44,744 nucleotides of DNA from UBA6814 sp040753075 (lineage in GTDB: Bacteria; Desulfobacterota; Desulfovibrionia; Desulfovibrionales; Desulfovibrionaceae), in NCBI GenBank assembly GCA_040753075.1, contig JBFMHA010000021.1, positions 1 to 44,744 on the forward strand, given 5' to 3'. The notes beneath the pieces were generated by a model, which was not told the origin of the DNA, did no database searches, and saw only the letters and a list, made by a program, of their open reading frames with translations. The position numbers and the translations under genes were made by a program. Shown here piece by piece: positions 23,991-33,271 of the stretch. How positions within the stretch are numbered: position 1 is the first letter of the stretch; the number at the start of each line of letters is the position of its first letter.

Positions 23991-25514
23991 ATGCCATCGC
24001 ATCCCCTGGCCGAGCGCGGCTTCGGCGTGCTGCTCCACCTGACCTCCCTGCCCGGGCCCTACGGCTGCGGAGACCTGGGGAGTTCGGCCCGGGACTTCGC
24101 CCGCTGGCTCGCCCGGTCCGGGGCCTCGTGCTGGCAGTTCCTGCCGCTCACCCCCACCGAGACCTTCCTGGGCGACTCGCCCTATTCCAGCCCTTCGGCC
24201 TTTGCCGGCAACACCCTGCTGGTGAGTCCGGAGCTGCTCATGCGCGCCGGGCTGGCGCGGCTGGCCGACGCCCAGCAGAGCCTGCCCCCGGCCCGGGGTC
24301 GGGCGGACTTCGCCGCGGTGCGCCGCCACCGCGACGCCATGCTGGCCGCGGCCTTCGCCCGGGCCCGGGAGGGCCTGCACCGCGATGCGGCCTACCGGGA
24401 GTTCCGGGAGACGCGCGACTCGGCCTGGCTCACGGACTACGCCCTGTTCCGCGCGCTGAAGCACCGGCACGGAGGCAAGCCCTGGACCGAATGGCCGGAG
24501 CCCCTGCGCCGCCGCGACCCCCAGGCCCTGGCCGCCGCGGCCCGGGACCTGGCCGGAGAGATGGAGGAGGTGCGTTTCGCCCAGCACCTGTTCTTCTCCC
24601 AGTGGGCGCAGTTGCGCGAGCACTGCCGGGAGTTGGGCATCGTCCTGGTGGGCGACCTGCCCATCTACGTGACCCACGACAGCGCCGACGTCTGGGCTCA
24701 CCAGGGGCTCTTCAAGCTGGACGAGACGGGCCGGTCCACCCTGGTGGCCGGCGTGCCGCCGGACTATTTCAGCAAGACCGGCCAGCGCTGGGGCAACCCG
24801 GTGTACGACTGGAAGGCCAACGCGGAGCAGGGGTACGCCTGGTGGCTCTCCCGCCTGGCCCACAACCTGGAGCTGTGCGACGTGGTGCGCCTGGACCATT
24901 TCCGCGGGTTCGCGGCCTACTGGGAGATACCCGCCGCGGAGAAGACCGCGATCAACGGGACCTGGGAGGAGGGGCCGGGCGAGCATTTCTTCCGGGCCGT
25001 GGCCGCGCGGTTCCCGGACCTGCCCTTCATCGCCGAGGACCTGGGCGACATCACCCCGGACGTCACGGCCCTGCGCCGGGCCTTCGGCCTTCCCGGCATG
25101 CATGTGCTCATGTTCGGCCTGGGCGGGGACGTGGGGGAGAGCACCAACGCCCTGCACCACCACGAGGCCGTGGGCGTGGCCTATTCCGGCACCCACGACA
25201 ACAACACCGCCCTGGGCTGGTTCCGGTCCGAGACCGGGGGAGACGACGCGGCGCGGTTCCAGGACTACCTGGGCCATCCCCTGACCGAGGTCAACGCCGC
25301 GGCCGAGATGGTGCGCCTGGCTCTGCTCTCGCCGGCGCGCACCGCCATCCTCCCCATGCAGGACCTGCTGGGCCTGGGCGCCGACGCCCGGATGAACGTC
25401 CCGGCCAGCGAGAACGGCAACTGGGCCTGGCGCATGGCCCGGGGCGCGGCCACCCCCGCCCTGGCCGACGCCCTCCGCCGCAAAGCCTCCCTCTTCGGCC
25501 GGGTCAGGGAGTGA
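23991..25514 (+). CDS. malQ: 4-alpha-glucanotransferase (amylomaltase)
   Basis: A 507-residue GH77 enzyme. Typical motifs are LHLTSLPGPYGCGDLG, FLPLTPTETFLGDSPYSSPSAF, LVGDLPIYVTHDSADVW, VVRLDHFRGF (catalytic nucleophile Asp), FIAEDLGDITPDV (acid/base Glu) and YSGTHDNNT (third Asp). It moves alpha-1,4-glucan chains during maltodextrin and glycogen turnover. The start at 23991 follows GAGGAATCGTCC; the open frame upstream is out of homology. It lies downstream of glgB on the same strand but is separated by the repeat and the minus-strand hypothetical gene. Confidence 0.94.
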   Translation: MPSHPLAERGFGVLLHLTSLPGPYGCGDLGSSARDFARWLARSGASCWQFLPLTPTETFLGDSPYSSPSAFAGNTLLVSPELLMRAGLARLADAQQSLPPARGRADFAAVRRHRDAMLAAAFARAREGLHRDAAYREFRETRDSAWLTDYALFRALKHRHGGKPWTEWPEPLRRRDPQALAAAARDLAGEMEEVRFAQHLFFSQWAQLREHCRELGIVLVGDLPIYVTHDSADVWAHQGLFKLDETGRSTLVAGVPPDYFSKTGQRWGNPVYDWKANAEQGYAWWLSRLAHNLELCDVVRLDHFRGFAAYWEIPAAEKTAINGTWEEGPGEHFFRAVAARFPDLPFIAEDLGDITPDVTALRRAFGLPGMHVLMFGLGGDVGESTNALHHHEAVGVAYSGTHDNNTALGWFRSETGGDDAARFQDYLGHPLTEVNAAAEMVRLALLSPARTAILPMQDLLGLGADARMNVPASENGNWAWRMARGAATPALADALRRKASLFGRVRE

Positions 25515-25527
25515 TGATGGGGTACTT

Positions 25528-25668
25528 TTACCGCGCCTTGCGGATCAGGCCCGCCACCATGGCGATGAGCGCGTCAGCTATGGCCTTGTCGCCGACCCGG
25601 TCCCAGTCGGCGCCGCCCAGCCCGCTGGGCGCCGAGGACGTCGTCTGTCGTCGGTAGGCAAGTTCCGG
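25528..25668 (-). pseudogene. C-terminal fragment of an unidentified gene
   Basis: On the minus strand a 46-codon open stretch without a plausible start ends in TAA at 25530-25528. Its last part (GLGGADWDRVGDKAIADAL, then IAMVAGLIRKAR) reads like a real helical protein end. It begins right after a TAG at the edge of the IS3-type remnant, as if the front of the gene was removed by insertion or deletion. The family is unknown. Confidence 0.4.
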
Positions 25669-26454
25669 CTACGGCGCGACCGAGAGGGCCGCAGCGCGGA
25701 ACACCGACTCATGCGTGGCGAATTCGTCCTTGGGCGCATATCCCAGGACCTGGATGAGCCCCTTTTCCGTCGGGAGCGTGCAGGCAGGGAGCCTGACCTG
25801 GCCGAGTTCCGCGACCTGCAACTCCATCTGGCGCCAGACCATGCCAGCCTGGCCCCTGACCCCAACGCGGGCCTGCGTGTCCGCCTGCGGGAGCTGGCCG
25901 AGGAGCGCAGGCGCTTTGGCAGCCCGCGGCTGCACATCCTGTTGCGCCGGGAAGGCTGGCCGGTGAACCACAAGCGGGGGGAGCGCATCTGCCGGGAGGA
26001 AGGGCTGTCGCTGCGGCTCAAGCGCCGGCGCAAGCGCACGAGCCACCTGCGCGTGGTTGCGTCCGGACCGACCGGGCCGAACCAGCAATGGGCCATGGAC
26101 TTCATGAGCGACAGCCTGGAGAATGGCCGGAGGTTCAGGGTGCTGACGATCGCGGACCTGCGGGACCGCCGCAGTCCCGGCCTGGAGGCGGCCCACCGGC
26201 CCTGCAAGCCGATGGACAACGGCCACGTGGAGAGCGTCAACGGCAGGCTCCGCGAGGAGCGCCTGGACGCCCAGGTATTCTCCACCCTGGATGAGGCCAG
26301 AAAAGTCATCGAGGCATGGCGGCAGGACTACAACACCGCCAGGCCGCACAGCTCCCTTGGCGGCCTCAGCCCTGAAGAGTACAGAAGAGCCTGGAGTAGG
26401 GAAAACCAAGCAGGCCAGAGTCCGAACTTTCGGCTGGCATACTCGGCGGGGTAA
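25669..26454 (+). mobile_element. IS3-family (IS407-like) transposase OrfB remnant with internal deletion
   Basis: The open frame (ATG at 25711) retains OrfB blocks: LRELAEERRRFGSPRLHILL, GWPVNHKRGERICREEGLSL, NQQWAMDFMSDSL (first catalytic Asp), KPMDNGHVESVNGRL (catalytic Glu) and RPHSSLGGLSPEEYRRAW. Between VLTIADL and KPMDNG about 60 residues, including the second catalytic Asp, are missing, so the enzyme is dead. No OrfA and no clear terminal inverted repeats remain. The first 50 codons are degenerate. The response-regulator gene starts 20 bases downstream. Confidence 0.8.
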
Positions 26455-26473
26455 GGCCAGCGGAGGCGCGACC

Positions 26474-27814
26474 ATGCTACGCACTGTCCTCATCATCGAC
26501 GACGACCGGCATATCGCCAAGACCCTGCAGTACCACTTGGAGGGCCTGGGCCTGGCCGCGGTCACGGCCCCTGCCGGGGAGGCTGGATTGGCCGCCTTTG
26601 CCGAGCAGCGGCCGGACCTGGTGCTCCTGGACCTGAGGCTCCCGGACATGGATGGCCTGACGGTCCTGGAGCGGATTCTGGCCGCGGACCCCGGGGCCAC
26701 GGTGGCGGTCGTCACCGCCCACGCCACGGTGGACACCGCGGTGGCGGCCATGAAGAAGGGGGCCTTCGACTACCTGCAGAAGCCCTTCGGCGCGGCCGAC
26801 GTGACCCGGCTGGTGGAGATGGCCACCCGGGTGCGCAGCCTGGAGACCGAGGTGCGCACCCTGCGCCGGGAGCTGGCCGGGGCGGCGCAGGGGGGCGAGT
26901 TCCTCACCCGCAACGCGGCGGTACGGGAGCTGTTGGCCACGGCCCGGCAGGCGGCCGGGTCCGACGCCTCGCTCCTCTTCACCGGCGAGAGCGGCACGGG
27001 CAAGGGCCTCCTGGCCCGCCTGGCCCACTCCTGGAGCCACCGCAGCCAGGGTCCCTTCGTCACCGTGGACTGCACCGCCCTGCAGGAGACCCTGCTGGAG
27101 AGCGACCTGTTCGGCCACGTCAAGGGCGCGTTCACCGGCGCGGTGCGGGACAAGCAGGGCAAGCTGGAGCTGGCCGAGGCCGGCGCCGTGTTCCTGGACG
27201 AGGTCGCCGAGACCTCGCCGGCCATCCAGGCCAAGCTGTTGCGCTTCCTCCAGTCCCGGGAGTTCGAGCCCGTGGGCGGCACCCGGGTGCGCAGGGTGGA
27301 CGCCAGGGTCATGGCCGCCACCAACCGTGACCTGGAGGCCATGGTGCGCGAGGGCGGCTTCCGGCAGGACCTGTATTTCCGGCTCAACGTGGTGGAGCTT
27401 CGCCTGCCGCCCCTGCGCGACCGGCTGGACGACATCCCCCTCCTGGCCGAGCACGGCCTGGGCCGCTTCGCCGCAACCTACGGCAAGGACCTGGCCGGCA
27501 TCGCCCCCGAGGCCCTGGACCTGCTGCGCCGCTACCCCTGGCCGGGCAACATCCGGGAGCTCATGAACGTGCTGGAGCGCGGCGTGGTCCTGGCCAAGGG
27601 GAACGCGCTCACCCCCGCCGACCTGCCCGCGGCCCTGCGGGACTACGACCTCCGCTCCGCCCCGGACGCGCCCCTGCCCACCCTGGAGGACCTGGAGCGC
27701 GAGCACGTGCGCCTGGTCCTGGCGCGCTCCTCCTCCCTGGAGGAGGCGGCCCGCACCCTGGGCATCGACCCGGCCACCCTGTACCGCAAGCGCAAGCGTT
27801 TCGGCCTGGCCTGA
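26474..27814 (+). CDS. Sigma54-dependent response regulator (NtrC/AlgB type)
   Basis: A 446-residue three-domain regulator. The receiver has phospho-acceptor D53 (VLLDLRLPDMDG), T81 and K103. The AAA+ domain has Walker A GESGTGKG (171-178), the sigma54-contact GAFTGA (218-223), Walker B VFLDEV and R-finger-region motifs. The C-terminal Fis-type helix-turn-helix is SLEEAARTLGIDPATLYRKRKRFGLA. All motifs needed for sigma54 activation are intact. The start at 26474 has GGAGGCGCGACC upstream. The histidine kinase lies 393 bases downstream; a TTCGTGC palindrome sits between them. Confidence 0.92.
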   Translation: MLRTVLIIDDDRHIAKTLQYHLEGLGLAAVTAPAGEAGLAAFAEQRPDLVLLDLRLPDMDGLTVLERILAADPGATVAVVTAHATVDTAVAAMKKGAFDYLQKPFGAADVTRLVEMATRVRSLETEVRTLRRELAGAAQGGEFLTRNAAVRELLATARQAAGSDASLLFTGESGTGKGLLARLAHSWSHRSQGPFVTVDCTALQETLLESDLFGHVKGAFTGAVRDKQGKLELAEAGAVFLDEVAETSPAIQAKLLRFLQSREFEPVGGTRVRRVDARVMAATNRDLEAMVREGGFRQDLYFRLNVVELRLPPLRDRLDDIPLLAEHGLGRFAATYGKDLAGIAPEALDLLRRYPWPGNIRELMNVLERGVVLAKGNALTPADLPAALRDYDLRSAPDAPLPTLEDLEREHVRLVLARSSSLEEAARTLGIDPATLYRKRKRFGLA

Positions 27815-28207
27815 GTTTCGTGCATTCTGCAATGCCCGGTTCGTGCATTCCGCACGAATCCCTGCCCATTTCCGGCCTGAACAGCCCGGCGAATTTGGCG
27901 TAACCAGCTTGAATCCCTGACGGACGTCGTGAGCGGTCCGGTTCGTGCCTTCTATGGTCAGGCGGCGTGCGCCGCCCGGAGACGAACCGTGGACACCAGC
28001 GCCCCTTCCATCCTTCCGCCCTCGGGCCCCGAACTCTCCCCGGACCTTCCGGTCGGCGGGTCGGGGCTGGCCGTACTGCCGTGGGGCGTACCGGGAGCGA
28101 CTGGCCCTGGGCTACCGGCGCAAGGCGGTGTATCGTGTGGGCGGCGGAAACCGGGGCTCTCCCTGCTCCATCGTTCCCCGGCCGCCGCAACCGCAGGGAG
28201 CGCAGCC
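27815..28207. other. Intergenic region between regulator and kinase
   Basis: No gene recognised in 393 bases. The first 45 bases hold the TTCGTGCATTC repeats described separately. The rest has codon-like GC but no ORF with a ribosome-binding site and family match. I looked for a sigma54 -24/-12 box near ATTTGGCGTAACCAGCTTGA, but the spacing is wrong. Confidence 0.5.
27817..27858 (+). promoter_or_regulatory. Repeated TTCGTGC site, candidate binding site for the NtrC-type regulator
   Basis: TTCGTGCATTC occurs at 27817-27827 and again at 27840-27850, 23 bases apart. The second copy is part of a perfect palindrome TTCGTGCATTCCGCACGAA (27840-27858). It lies directly after the regulator's stop codon and 350 bases before the kinase gene, a suitable place for an upstream activating sequence controlling the kinase. 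The assignment to this regulator is inferred. Confidence 0.45.
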
Positions 28208-30067
28208 ATGAACCGCACGCGTCTTCTCTCGTCCTTCCGTTCCCGCATCCTCCTGGGCTACGGCGCGGCCATCCTGGTCATCGCCCTGGGCGGGGCCTGG
28301 GCGGCGGCCAGCCTGCTCACCCTGGGCCAGGCCTCGGAATCCATCCTGAGCGATAACTACAAGACCATCCTGGCCGCGGAAAGCATGATCAACGCCCTGG
28401 AGCGCCAGGACAGCATCCTGCTGGCCATGCTCCTGCACATAGCGCCCCGCGGGCCGGAAGAGTACCAAGTCCAGGAGGCCGAATTCCAGCAATGGCTGGG
28501 CAGGGCCAAGGGCAACATCAGCCTGCCGGGCGAGAAGGAGGTGCTGGAGCGCATCGAGAAGTTGCACGCGAAGTGGGCCGCCCTGGCTGTCCAGGTCCAG
28601 GCCAGCGGCGGATCGGACCTGTACCGGCAGCAGGTGTATCCCCTCACCCTGGATATCCGCGACGCCTGCACCCGGCTGCGGGAGATCAACCAGCAAGCCA
28701 TGTACGCGGCCAGCGACTCGGCCCGGAGCCAGGCCCGCACGACGGTCTGGCGCACGGGCCTGGGGGGGCTCGCGGTGCTGCTCTCCGGCTTCGTCTTGAG
28801 CCTGCTCCTGTCCTCCCGGCTGGCCAAGCCCGTGGAGCGCATCCGGCTGGCCGCGGCCCGGCTGGCCGAGGGCGACTACACCGCCCAGGCGCCGGTGGAC
28901 GGGACGGACGAGGTCTCCCAGCTCGCCGGCCAGTTCAACGCCATGGCCAAGCGGCTCCAGCACTTCCACGACATGAACATCGGCCACATCCTGGCCGAGA
29001 AGCGCAAGAGCGAGGCCATCCTCCAGAGCGTGGACGACGGCATCGTGGTGGTGGACCAGGACTGCTTGGTGGCGGACATCAATCCCATGGCTGCGCGCAT
29101 CTTCGGCCAGGATCCGTCAAAAGCGCAGGGCCGGAGCCTGCTGGAGGTCCTGGGCCATGAAGACCTGCTGCGTCACGCCCGTCGCGCCCTGGAGAGCGGG
29201 CGGCAGCCCGAGTTGTCCGGGGACGAGGCCATCCTCACGGTGGAGAGAGGCGAGCGCCCGTCCCACTACCAGTTCTCGGTGATCCCGGTGCGGGTGGGAT
29301 CGGGGCCGGCCCTGTCGGCCGTGCTGCTCTTCCGGGACGTGACCCGGCTGCGCGAGCTGGACCGGCTCAAGTCCGAGTTCGTGATGACCGCCTCGCACGA
29401 ACTGCGCACCCCGCTCACCAGCATCGGCATGAGCGTGGACATGCTCCTGGAGAAGGCCGGTCCCGGGCTCGCCCCGCGCGACCGGGAGCTCCTGGCCATC
29501 GCCCAGGACGACGTGCGGCGGCTCAAGGCCCTGGTGGGCGAACTCCTGGACCTGTCCCGAATCGAGGCCGGCCGGCTGGAGCTGGAGATCGGCCGGGTGG
29601 ACTCGGCGCGGCTGTTCTCCATGGTCGCCTCCATTCTCGCTCCCCAGGCCGAGAAGGCTGGCGTCGTCCTGTCCTTCGCCGACGCCGCGGCCTTGCCCCC
29701 GGTGCTGGCCGACCCCAACAAGATCGCCTGGGTCCTGGTCAACCTCGTGGGCAACGCCCTGCGACACACCCCGGCCGGCGGGAGCGTCCGGGTTTCGGCC
29801 CTGACGGCCGGAAAGTACGCGCACATCACCGTGGCCGACACCGGGGAGGGCATCCCCCAGGAGCAGCAGTCGCGCATCTTCGAGAAGTTCGTGCAGCTCA
29901 AGTCCGACCGCACCGCGGACGGCAGCGGCCTGGGCCTGGCCATCTGCAGGGAGATGGTCAGGGCCCACGGCGGGACCATCTGGGTCGAGTCCGAGCCGGG
30001 CCGGGGCAGCACCTTCACCTTCACCTTGCCCCTGGCCACGGGAATGTCCCAGGAGGCCGCGCCATGA
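28208..30067 (+). CDS. Membrane sensor histidine kinase (HAMP-PAS-HisKA-HATPase)
   Basis: A 619-residue kinase. TM1 is at residues 15-37, a periplasmic helical sensor (KinB-like) at 38-180, TM2 at 183-203, HAMP at 200-253 and PAS at about 265-375. HisKA contains SHELRTPL with phospho-acceptor H397. The HATPase has the N box LVNLVGNALRHTP, G1 DTGEGIP and G2 GSGLGLAI. The ATG at 28208 follows GGGAGCGCAGCC. Its last codons overlap the single-receiver gene (ATGA). With the upstream NtrC-type regulator it resembles KinB-AlgB pairs. The signal is unknown. Confidence 0.92.
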   Translation: MNRTRLLSSFRSRILLGYGAAILVIALGGAWAAASLLTLGQASESILSDNYKTILAAESMINALERQDSILLAMLLHIAPRGPEEYQVQEAEFQQWLGRAKGNISLPGEKEVLERIEKLHAKWAALAVQVQASGGSDLYRQQVYPLTLDIRDACTRLREINQQAMYAASDSARSQARTTVWRTGLGGLAVLLSGFVLSLLLSSRLAKPVERIRLAAARLAEGDYTAQAPVDGTDEVSQLAGQFNAMAKRLQHFHDMNIGHILAEKRKSEAILQSVDDGIVVVDQDCLVADINPMAARIFGQDPSKAQGRSLLEVLGHEDLLRHARRALESGRQPELSGDEAILTVERGERPSHYQFSVIPVRVGSGPALSAVLLFRDVTRLRELDRLKSEFVMTASHELRTPLTSIGMSVDMLLEKAGPGLAPRDRELLAIAQDDVRRLKALVGELLDLSRIEAGRLELEIGRVDSARLFSMVASILAPQAEKAGVVLSFADAAALPPVLADPNKIAWVLVNLVGNALRHTPAGGSVRVSALTAGKYAHITVADTGEGIPQEQQSRIFEKFVQLKSDRTADGSGLGLAICREMVRAHGGTIWVESEPGRGSTFTFTLPLATGMSQEAAP

Positions 30068-30489
30068 GCGACACTCCCCCCGTCCCCCGCATCCTGGTGG
30101 TGGACGACGAGCCCAACATCCGCATCACCCTGGCCCGGGCGCTGGAGGACATGGCCCAGGTGGACACGGCCGCGAACGGCGAGGAGGCCCTGGCCCGCAT
30201 CGAGGCCGGGGAGTACCGGGTGGCGCTCCTGGATCTCAAGATGCCAGGCATGGGCGGCATGGAGGTGCTGCGCCGCATGGCCGTGGCCCGGCCGGAGATA
30301 CGCTTCGTCATCATCACTGCGCACGGGACCGCGGACAACGCGGTGGAGGCCATGAGGCTCGGGACCGCGGACTACCTGCAAAAGCCCTTCAGCCCGGCCG
30401 AAATCCGGGACCTGGTGCGGCGCATCCTGGCCCGGGAGAGCCTGGAGCCGGACCAGGAGAAAGGTCCGTCCCATCTGGAGGAGCCATGA
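30064..30489 (+). CDS. Single-domain response regulator
   Basis: A 141-residue receiver with DD at 14-15, phospho-acceptor D57 (LLDLKMPGMGG), T85 and K107 (LQKPFS). No output domain is present; the C-terminal 20 residues are charged and probably disordered. It is translationally coupled to the histidine kinase by an ATGA overlap, so it is likely phosphorylated by that kinase and acts by protein interaction or as a phosphate sink beside the NtrC-type regulator. Confidence 0.9.
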   Translation: MSDTPPVPRILVVDDEPNIRITLARALEDMAQVDTAANGEEALARIEAGEYRVALLDLKMPGMGGMEVLRRMAVARPEIRFVIITAHGTADNAVEAMRLGTADYLQKPFSPAEIRDLVRRILARESLEPDQEKGPSHLEEP

Positions 30490-30643
30490 GCGACGGACGC
30501 GCCGATCCCTGCGTGGCGGCGATCGGGTGCGGCCGGGCGGGCAAGGAAGGCCCGCCGCGGGCAACTGCAAAGGATACACTCAGGGCGTCCATGTTCGGCG
30601 GCCTGCCGCTGGCGGTTTGCTGCGCATGGGTGAAGGAGGGGGC

Positions 30644-31024
30644 ATGGTCTTCAGTTGGCTGAACGTCGCGATCCTGCTGGCGGTGTTCCTGGGGGTGGCC
30701 TTCGCGGCCGGCCCCGTGGTAGGCTCCCTGCTCCTGGCCCCCCGCTACGCGGGGGGCGCCTTCGGCGAGCCCTACGAGTGCGGCATTCCCGCCCAGGGGT
30801 CGGCCTGGGTCCGCTTCGGCATCAACTACGCCATCTACGCGCTCCTCTTCCTGGCCTTCGACGTGGACGTGCTCTACCTCTTCCCGGCGGCCGCGGCCTA
30901 TCCCCTGCTCGGCGGGTGGATGCCCTTCGTCAAGGTCGCCATCTTCCTGGCCGTGCTCGGCCTGGGCTGCCTGTACTTCTGGAAGAAGGGGGTGTTCTCG
31001 TGGCCGCACAAGATTTCGGAATAA
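30644..31024 (+). CDS. nuoA: NADH-quinone oxidoreductase subunit A homologue
   Basis: A 126-residue membrane protein with three transmembrane segments. The conserved loop YECGIPAQGSAWVRFGINYA and the following LLFLAFDVDVLYLFP identify NuoA, including the quinone-tunnel Cys and acidic residues. The start at 30644 has GAAGGAGGGGGC upstream and fits the first membrane helix. It is the first gene of an 11-gene complex I cluster plus a small extra membrane gene. The end overlaps nuoB. Confidence 0.93.
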   Translation: MVFSWLNVAILLAVFLGVAFAAGPVVGSLLLAPRYAGGAFGEPYECGIPAQGSAWVRFGINYAIYALLFLAFDVDVLYLFPAAAAYPLLGGWMPFVKVAIFLAVLGLGCLYFWKKGVFSWPHKISE

Positions 31025-31542
31025 CCCCGGCCGTCGCCGGGTTCGAGCCCGGGCTGGTCGACCTGCCGCCGGTGCGCAAGATCCTGGACCTGTGCCGGGC
31101 CATGTCCCTGTGGCCCATGACCTTCGGCCTGGCCTGCTGCGCCATCGAGATGATGGCCGTGGGCATGGCCCGCTTCGACATCGCCCGCTTCGGAGCCGAG
31201 GTGTTCCGGCCCTCGCCCCGGCAGTCCGACCTCATGATCGTGGCCGGCACCGTGACCCGCAAGATGGCCCCGGCCCTGGTTCGCCTCTACGAGCAGATGC
31301 CCGCGCCCAAGTACGTCATGGCCCTGGGCAACTGCGCCATCTCCGGCGGCCCCTTCGCCTTCCCGGAGAACTACAACGTGGTCCTGGGCGTGGACGCCCT
31401 GGTCCCGGTGGACGTGTACGTGCCCGGCTGCCCGCCCCGGCCCGAGGGCCTGCTGGAGGGCCTGTTCCTGCTCCAGGAGAAGATCACCGGCCGGCGCTGG
31501 TGGCCCCTGCCCCCGGCGAGCCCAGAGGAGAAGACGGCATGA
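31000..31542 (+). CDS. nuoB: NADH-quinone oxidoreductase subunit B homologue
   Basis: A 180-residue Fe-S subunit. The N2 cluster ligands are complete: C46-C47 in FGLACCAIEMM, C112 in GNCAISGG and C144 in VPGCPPRPE. It passes electrons from NuoI to quinone. The chosen start is GTG 31000, inside the end of nuoA (25-base overlap), preceded by AAGAAGGGGG. It is cytoplasmic and sits in the peripheral arm. Confidence 0.93.
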   Translation: MAAQDFGITPAVAGFEPGLVDLPPVRKILDLCRAMSLWPMTFGLACCAIEMMAVGMARFDIARFGAEVFRPSPRQSDLMIVAGTVTRKMAPALVRLYEQMPAPKYVMALGNCAISGGPFAFPENYNVVLGVDALVPVDVYVPGCPPRPEGLLEGLFLLQEKITGRRWWPLPPASPEEKTA

Positions 31543-32105
31543 GCTGGCTGGAGCTTCTCTCCCCCACCGCGGTCCTGGCCTGCGCCCCGGGCGCGGGCCA
31601 GCCCGAGCAGGCCTTCGTCCGGGCCCGCGACCTGGTGCGCGCGGCCAAGGCCATGCTGCGCCAGGGCTACTTCCTGGAGGACCTGACCGCCCTGGACGTG
31701 GCCGAGGGCATCCTGGTGCTCTACCACTTCGACCACATGGAGAAACCCGGCCGCGCCACCTTGCGGGTGCTGGTCCCGCACGACTCGGCCACCGTGCCCT
31801 CCATCGCCGCGGTGTACGCCGGGGCCGAATGGCACGAGCGGGAGTGCATGGACTTCCTCCCGGTGGAGTTCGCGGGCAACCCCAACCCCTCCCGCCTGCT
31901 CCTGCCCGCGGACATGGCGGAGAAACCCCTGGCCAAGCCGGACAAGGCCCGCGCCTCCCTGGCCGCGCTCATGCAGTGGACCGGGCTGGACATCCGCGAC
32001 GCCGCCGCGCCCGAGTGCGTGGCCCTGGCCGCCAAGGCCGCGGCCGTGTCCGGGACCCCGGCCAAGGGCAAGGCCAAGGCCGGCAAGGGGGAGGTGGAGG
32101 CATGA
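31539..32105 (+). CDS. nuoC: NADH-quinone oxidoreductase subunit C homologue
   Basis: A 188-residue peripheral-arm subunit. The C-terminal core signature WHERECMDFLPVEFAGNPNPSRLLLP is the NuoC ERE-x-x-D motif. The tail after residue 165 is Ala/Lys-rich (AKGKAKAGKG), resembling the low-complexity insert of NuoI in this cluster. Starts and ends overlap neighbours by ATGA, showing translational coupling. NuoC is separate from NuoD here. Confidence 0.9.
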   Translation: MSWLELLSPTAVLACAPGAGQPEQAFVRARDLVRAAKAMLRQGYFLEDLTALDVAEGILVLYHFDHMEKPGRATLRVLVPHDSATVPSIAAVYAGAEWHERECMDFLPVEFAGNPNPSRLLLPADMAEKPLAKPDKARASLAALMQWTGLDIRDAAAPECVALAAKAAAVSGTPAKGKAKAGKGEVEA

Positions 32106-33271
32106 GCCGCGCGCCGCTGCCGGAACTGGCCGGGGACTTCTACACCCGGCATTTCGAGACCGGGTCCGACCCGGACACCATGGTCATCAACATGGGGCCG
32201 CAGCATCCCTCCACCCACGGCGTGCTGCGCATCGTGTGCGAACTGGACGGCGAGTACATCCGCCGCGCCGAGCCGGTGCTCGGCTACATCCACCGCATGC
32301 ACGAGAAGATGGGCGAGTCCAAGCCCGTGGCCCAGTTCTGGCCCAACATGGGGCGGGTGGACTACCTGCACGCCATGGGCTGGAGCCACACCTTCGCCCT
32401 GGCCGCCGAGCGGCTGGGCGGGGTGGAGGTGCCGGAGCGGGCCGAGGTGCTGCGCATCATCGCCACCGAGCTCAACCGGGTGTCCTCGCACCTGCTCTGG
32501 TGGGGGGCCTACCTCCTGGACCTGGGGGCCTTCACCCCCATCATGTACGCCTTCGCGGACCGGGAGATCATCATGGACCTCCTGCAGGTCCCCACCGGCT
32601 CCCGGCTGACCTACTGCTACTTCCGCTTCGGCGGGGTGGTCGCGGACGTGGACGAGGCCTTCGCCGGCAAGCTCATGGACTATGTGAAGCACCAGCGCGG
32701 CCGCTTCCCCATGTACCGCGACCTGGTCACCGACAACGTCATCCTGCGCGGCCGCTGCGAAGAGATCGGTCCCATCGATCCGGACATGATCCGGCGCTAC
32801 GGGGCCACCGGGCCGGTGGCCCGGGGCTCGAACATCCCCTACGACTGCCGCCGCCGCGAGCCGTACTCCATCTACGACCGCTTCGACTTCGACATCCCCA
32901 CCCGCGCCGAGGGGGACGCCATGGCCCGCTACCTGGTGCGCATGGCCGAGATGGAGCAGAGCCTGCGCATCCTGGAGCAGGCCGCGGCCATGCTGCCCAA
33001 GGCCGCGGGCGGGCACGTGAACCCCAAGGCCCCCAAGCCCAACTGGAAGCTCCCGGCCGGCGACGTGTACGCCGCCACCGAGGGGGCGCGGGGCAAGATC
33101 GGCATCTACGTCGCCAGCGACGGCGGCAAGACCCCGTACCGGATCAAGCTCCGCGCGCCGGGCTTCTCCAACCTGAGCCTGTTCGCGGAGCTGGCCCGGG
33201 GCGCCCTGCTGGCCGACGCGGTATCCATCCTGGGCAGCCTGGACCTCGTGATCCCGGAGATCGACCGATGA
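32102..33271 (+). CDS. nuoD: NADH-quinone oxidoreductase subunit D homologue
   Basis: A 389-residue 49-kDa-type subunit that forms part of the quinone pocket. Conserved segments are NMGPQHPSTHGVLRIV with the quinone-binding His, GYIHRMHEKMGE, ELNRVSSHLLWWG, GSNIPYDCRR and the C-terminal DGGKTPYRIKLRAPGF. The NiFe-hydrogenase Cys pairs are absent, so it is a complex I subunit and not an Ech-type hydrogenase. It overlaps nuoC and nuoH by ATGA. Confidence 0.94.
   Translation: MSRAPLPELAGDFYTRHFETGSDPDTMVINMGPQHPSTHGVLRIVCELDGEYIRRAEPVLGYIHRMHEKMGESKPVAQFWPNMGRVDYLHAMGWSHTFALAAERLGGVEVPERAEVLRIIATELNRVSSHLLWWGAYLLDLGAFTPIMYAFADREIIMDLLQVPTGSRLTYCYFRFGGVVADVDEAFAGKLMDYVKHQRGRFPMYRDLVTDNVILRGRCEEIGPIDPDMIRRYGATGPVARGSNIPYDCRRREPYSIYDRFDFDIPTRAEGDAMARYLVRMAEMEQSLRILEQAAAMLPKAAGGHVNPKAPKPNWKLPAGDVYAATEGARGKIGIYVASDGGKTPYRIKLRAPGFSNLSLFAELARGALLADAVSILGSLDLVIPEIDR

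Noticed and set aside
27895..27925. Sigma54 -24/-12 promoter near ATTTGGCGTAACCAGCTTGA
   Set aside because: The spacing between the GG and GC elements does not fit, and the -12 GC is missing.
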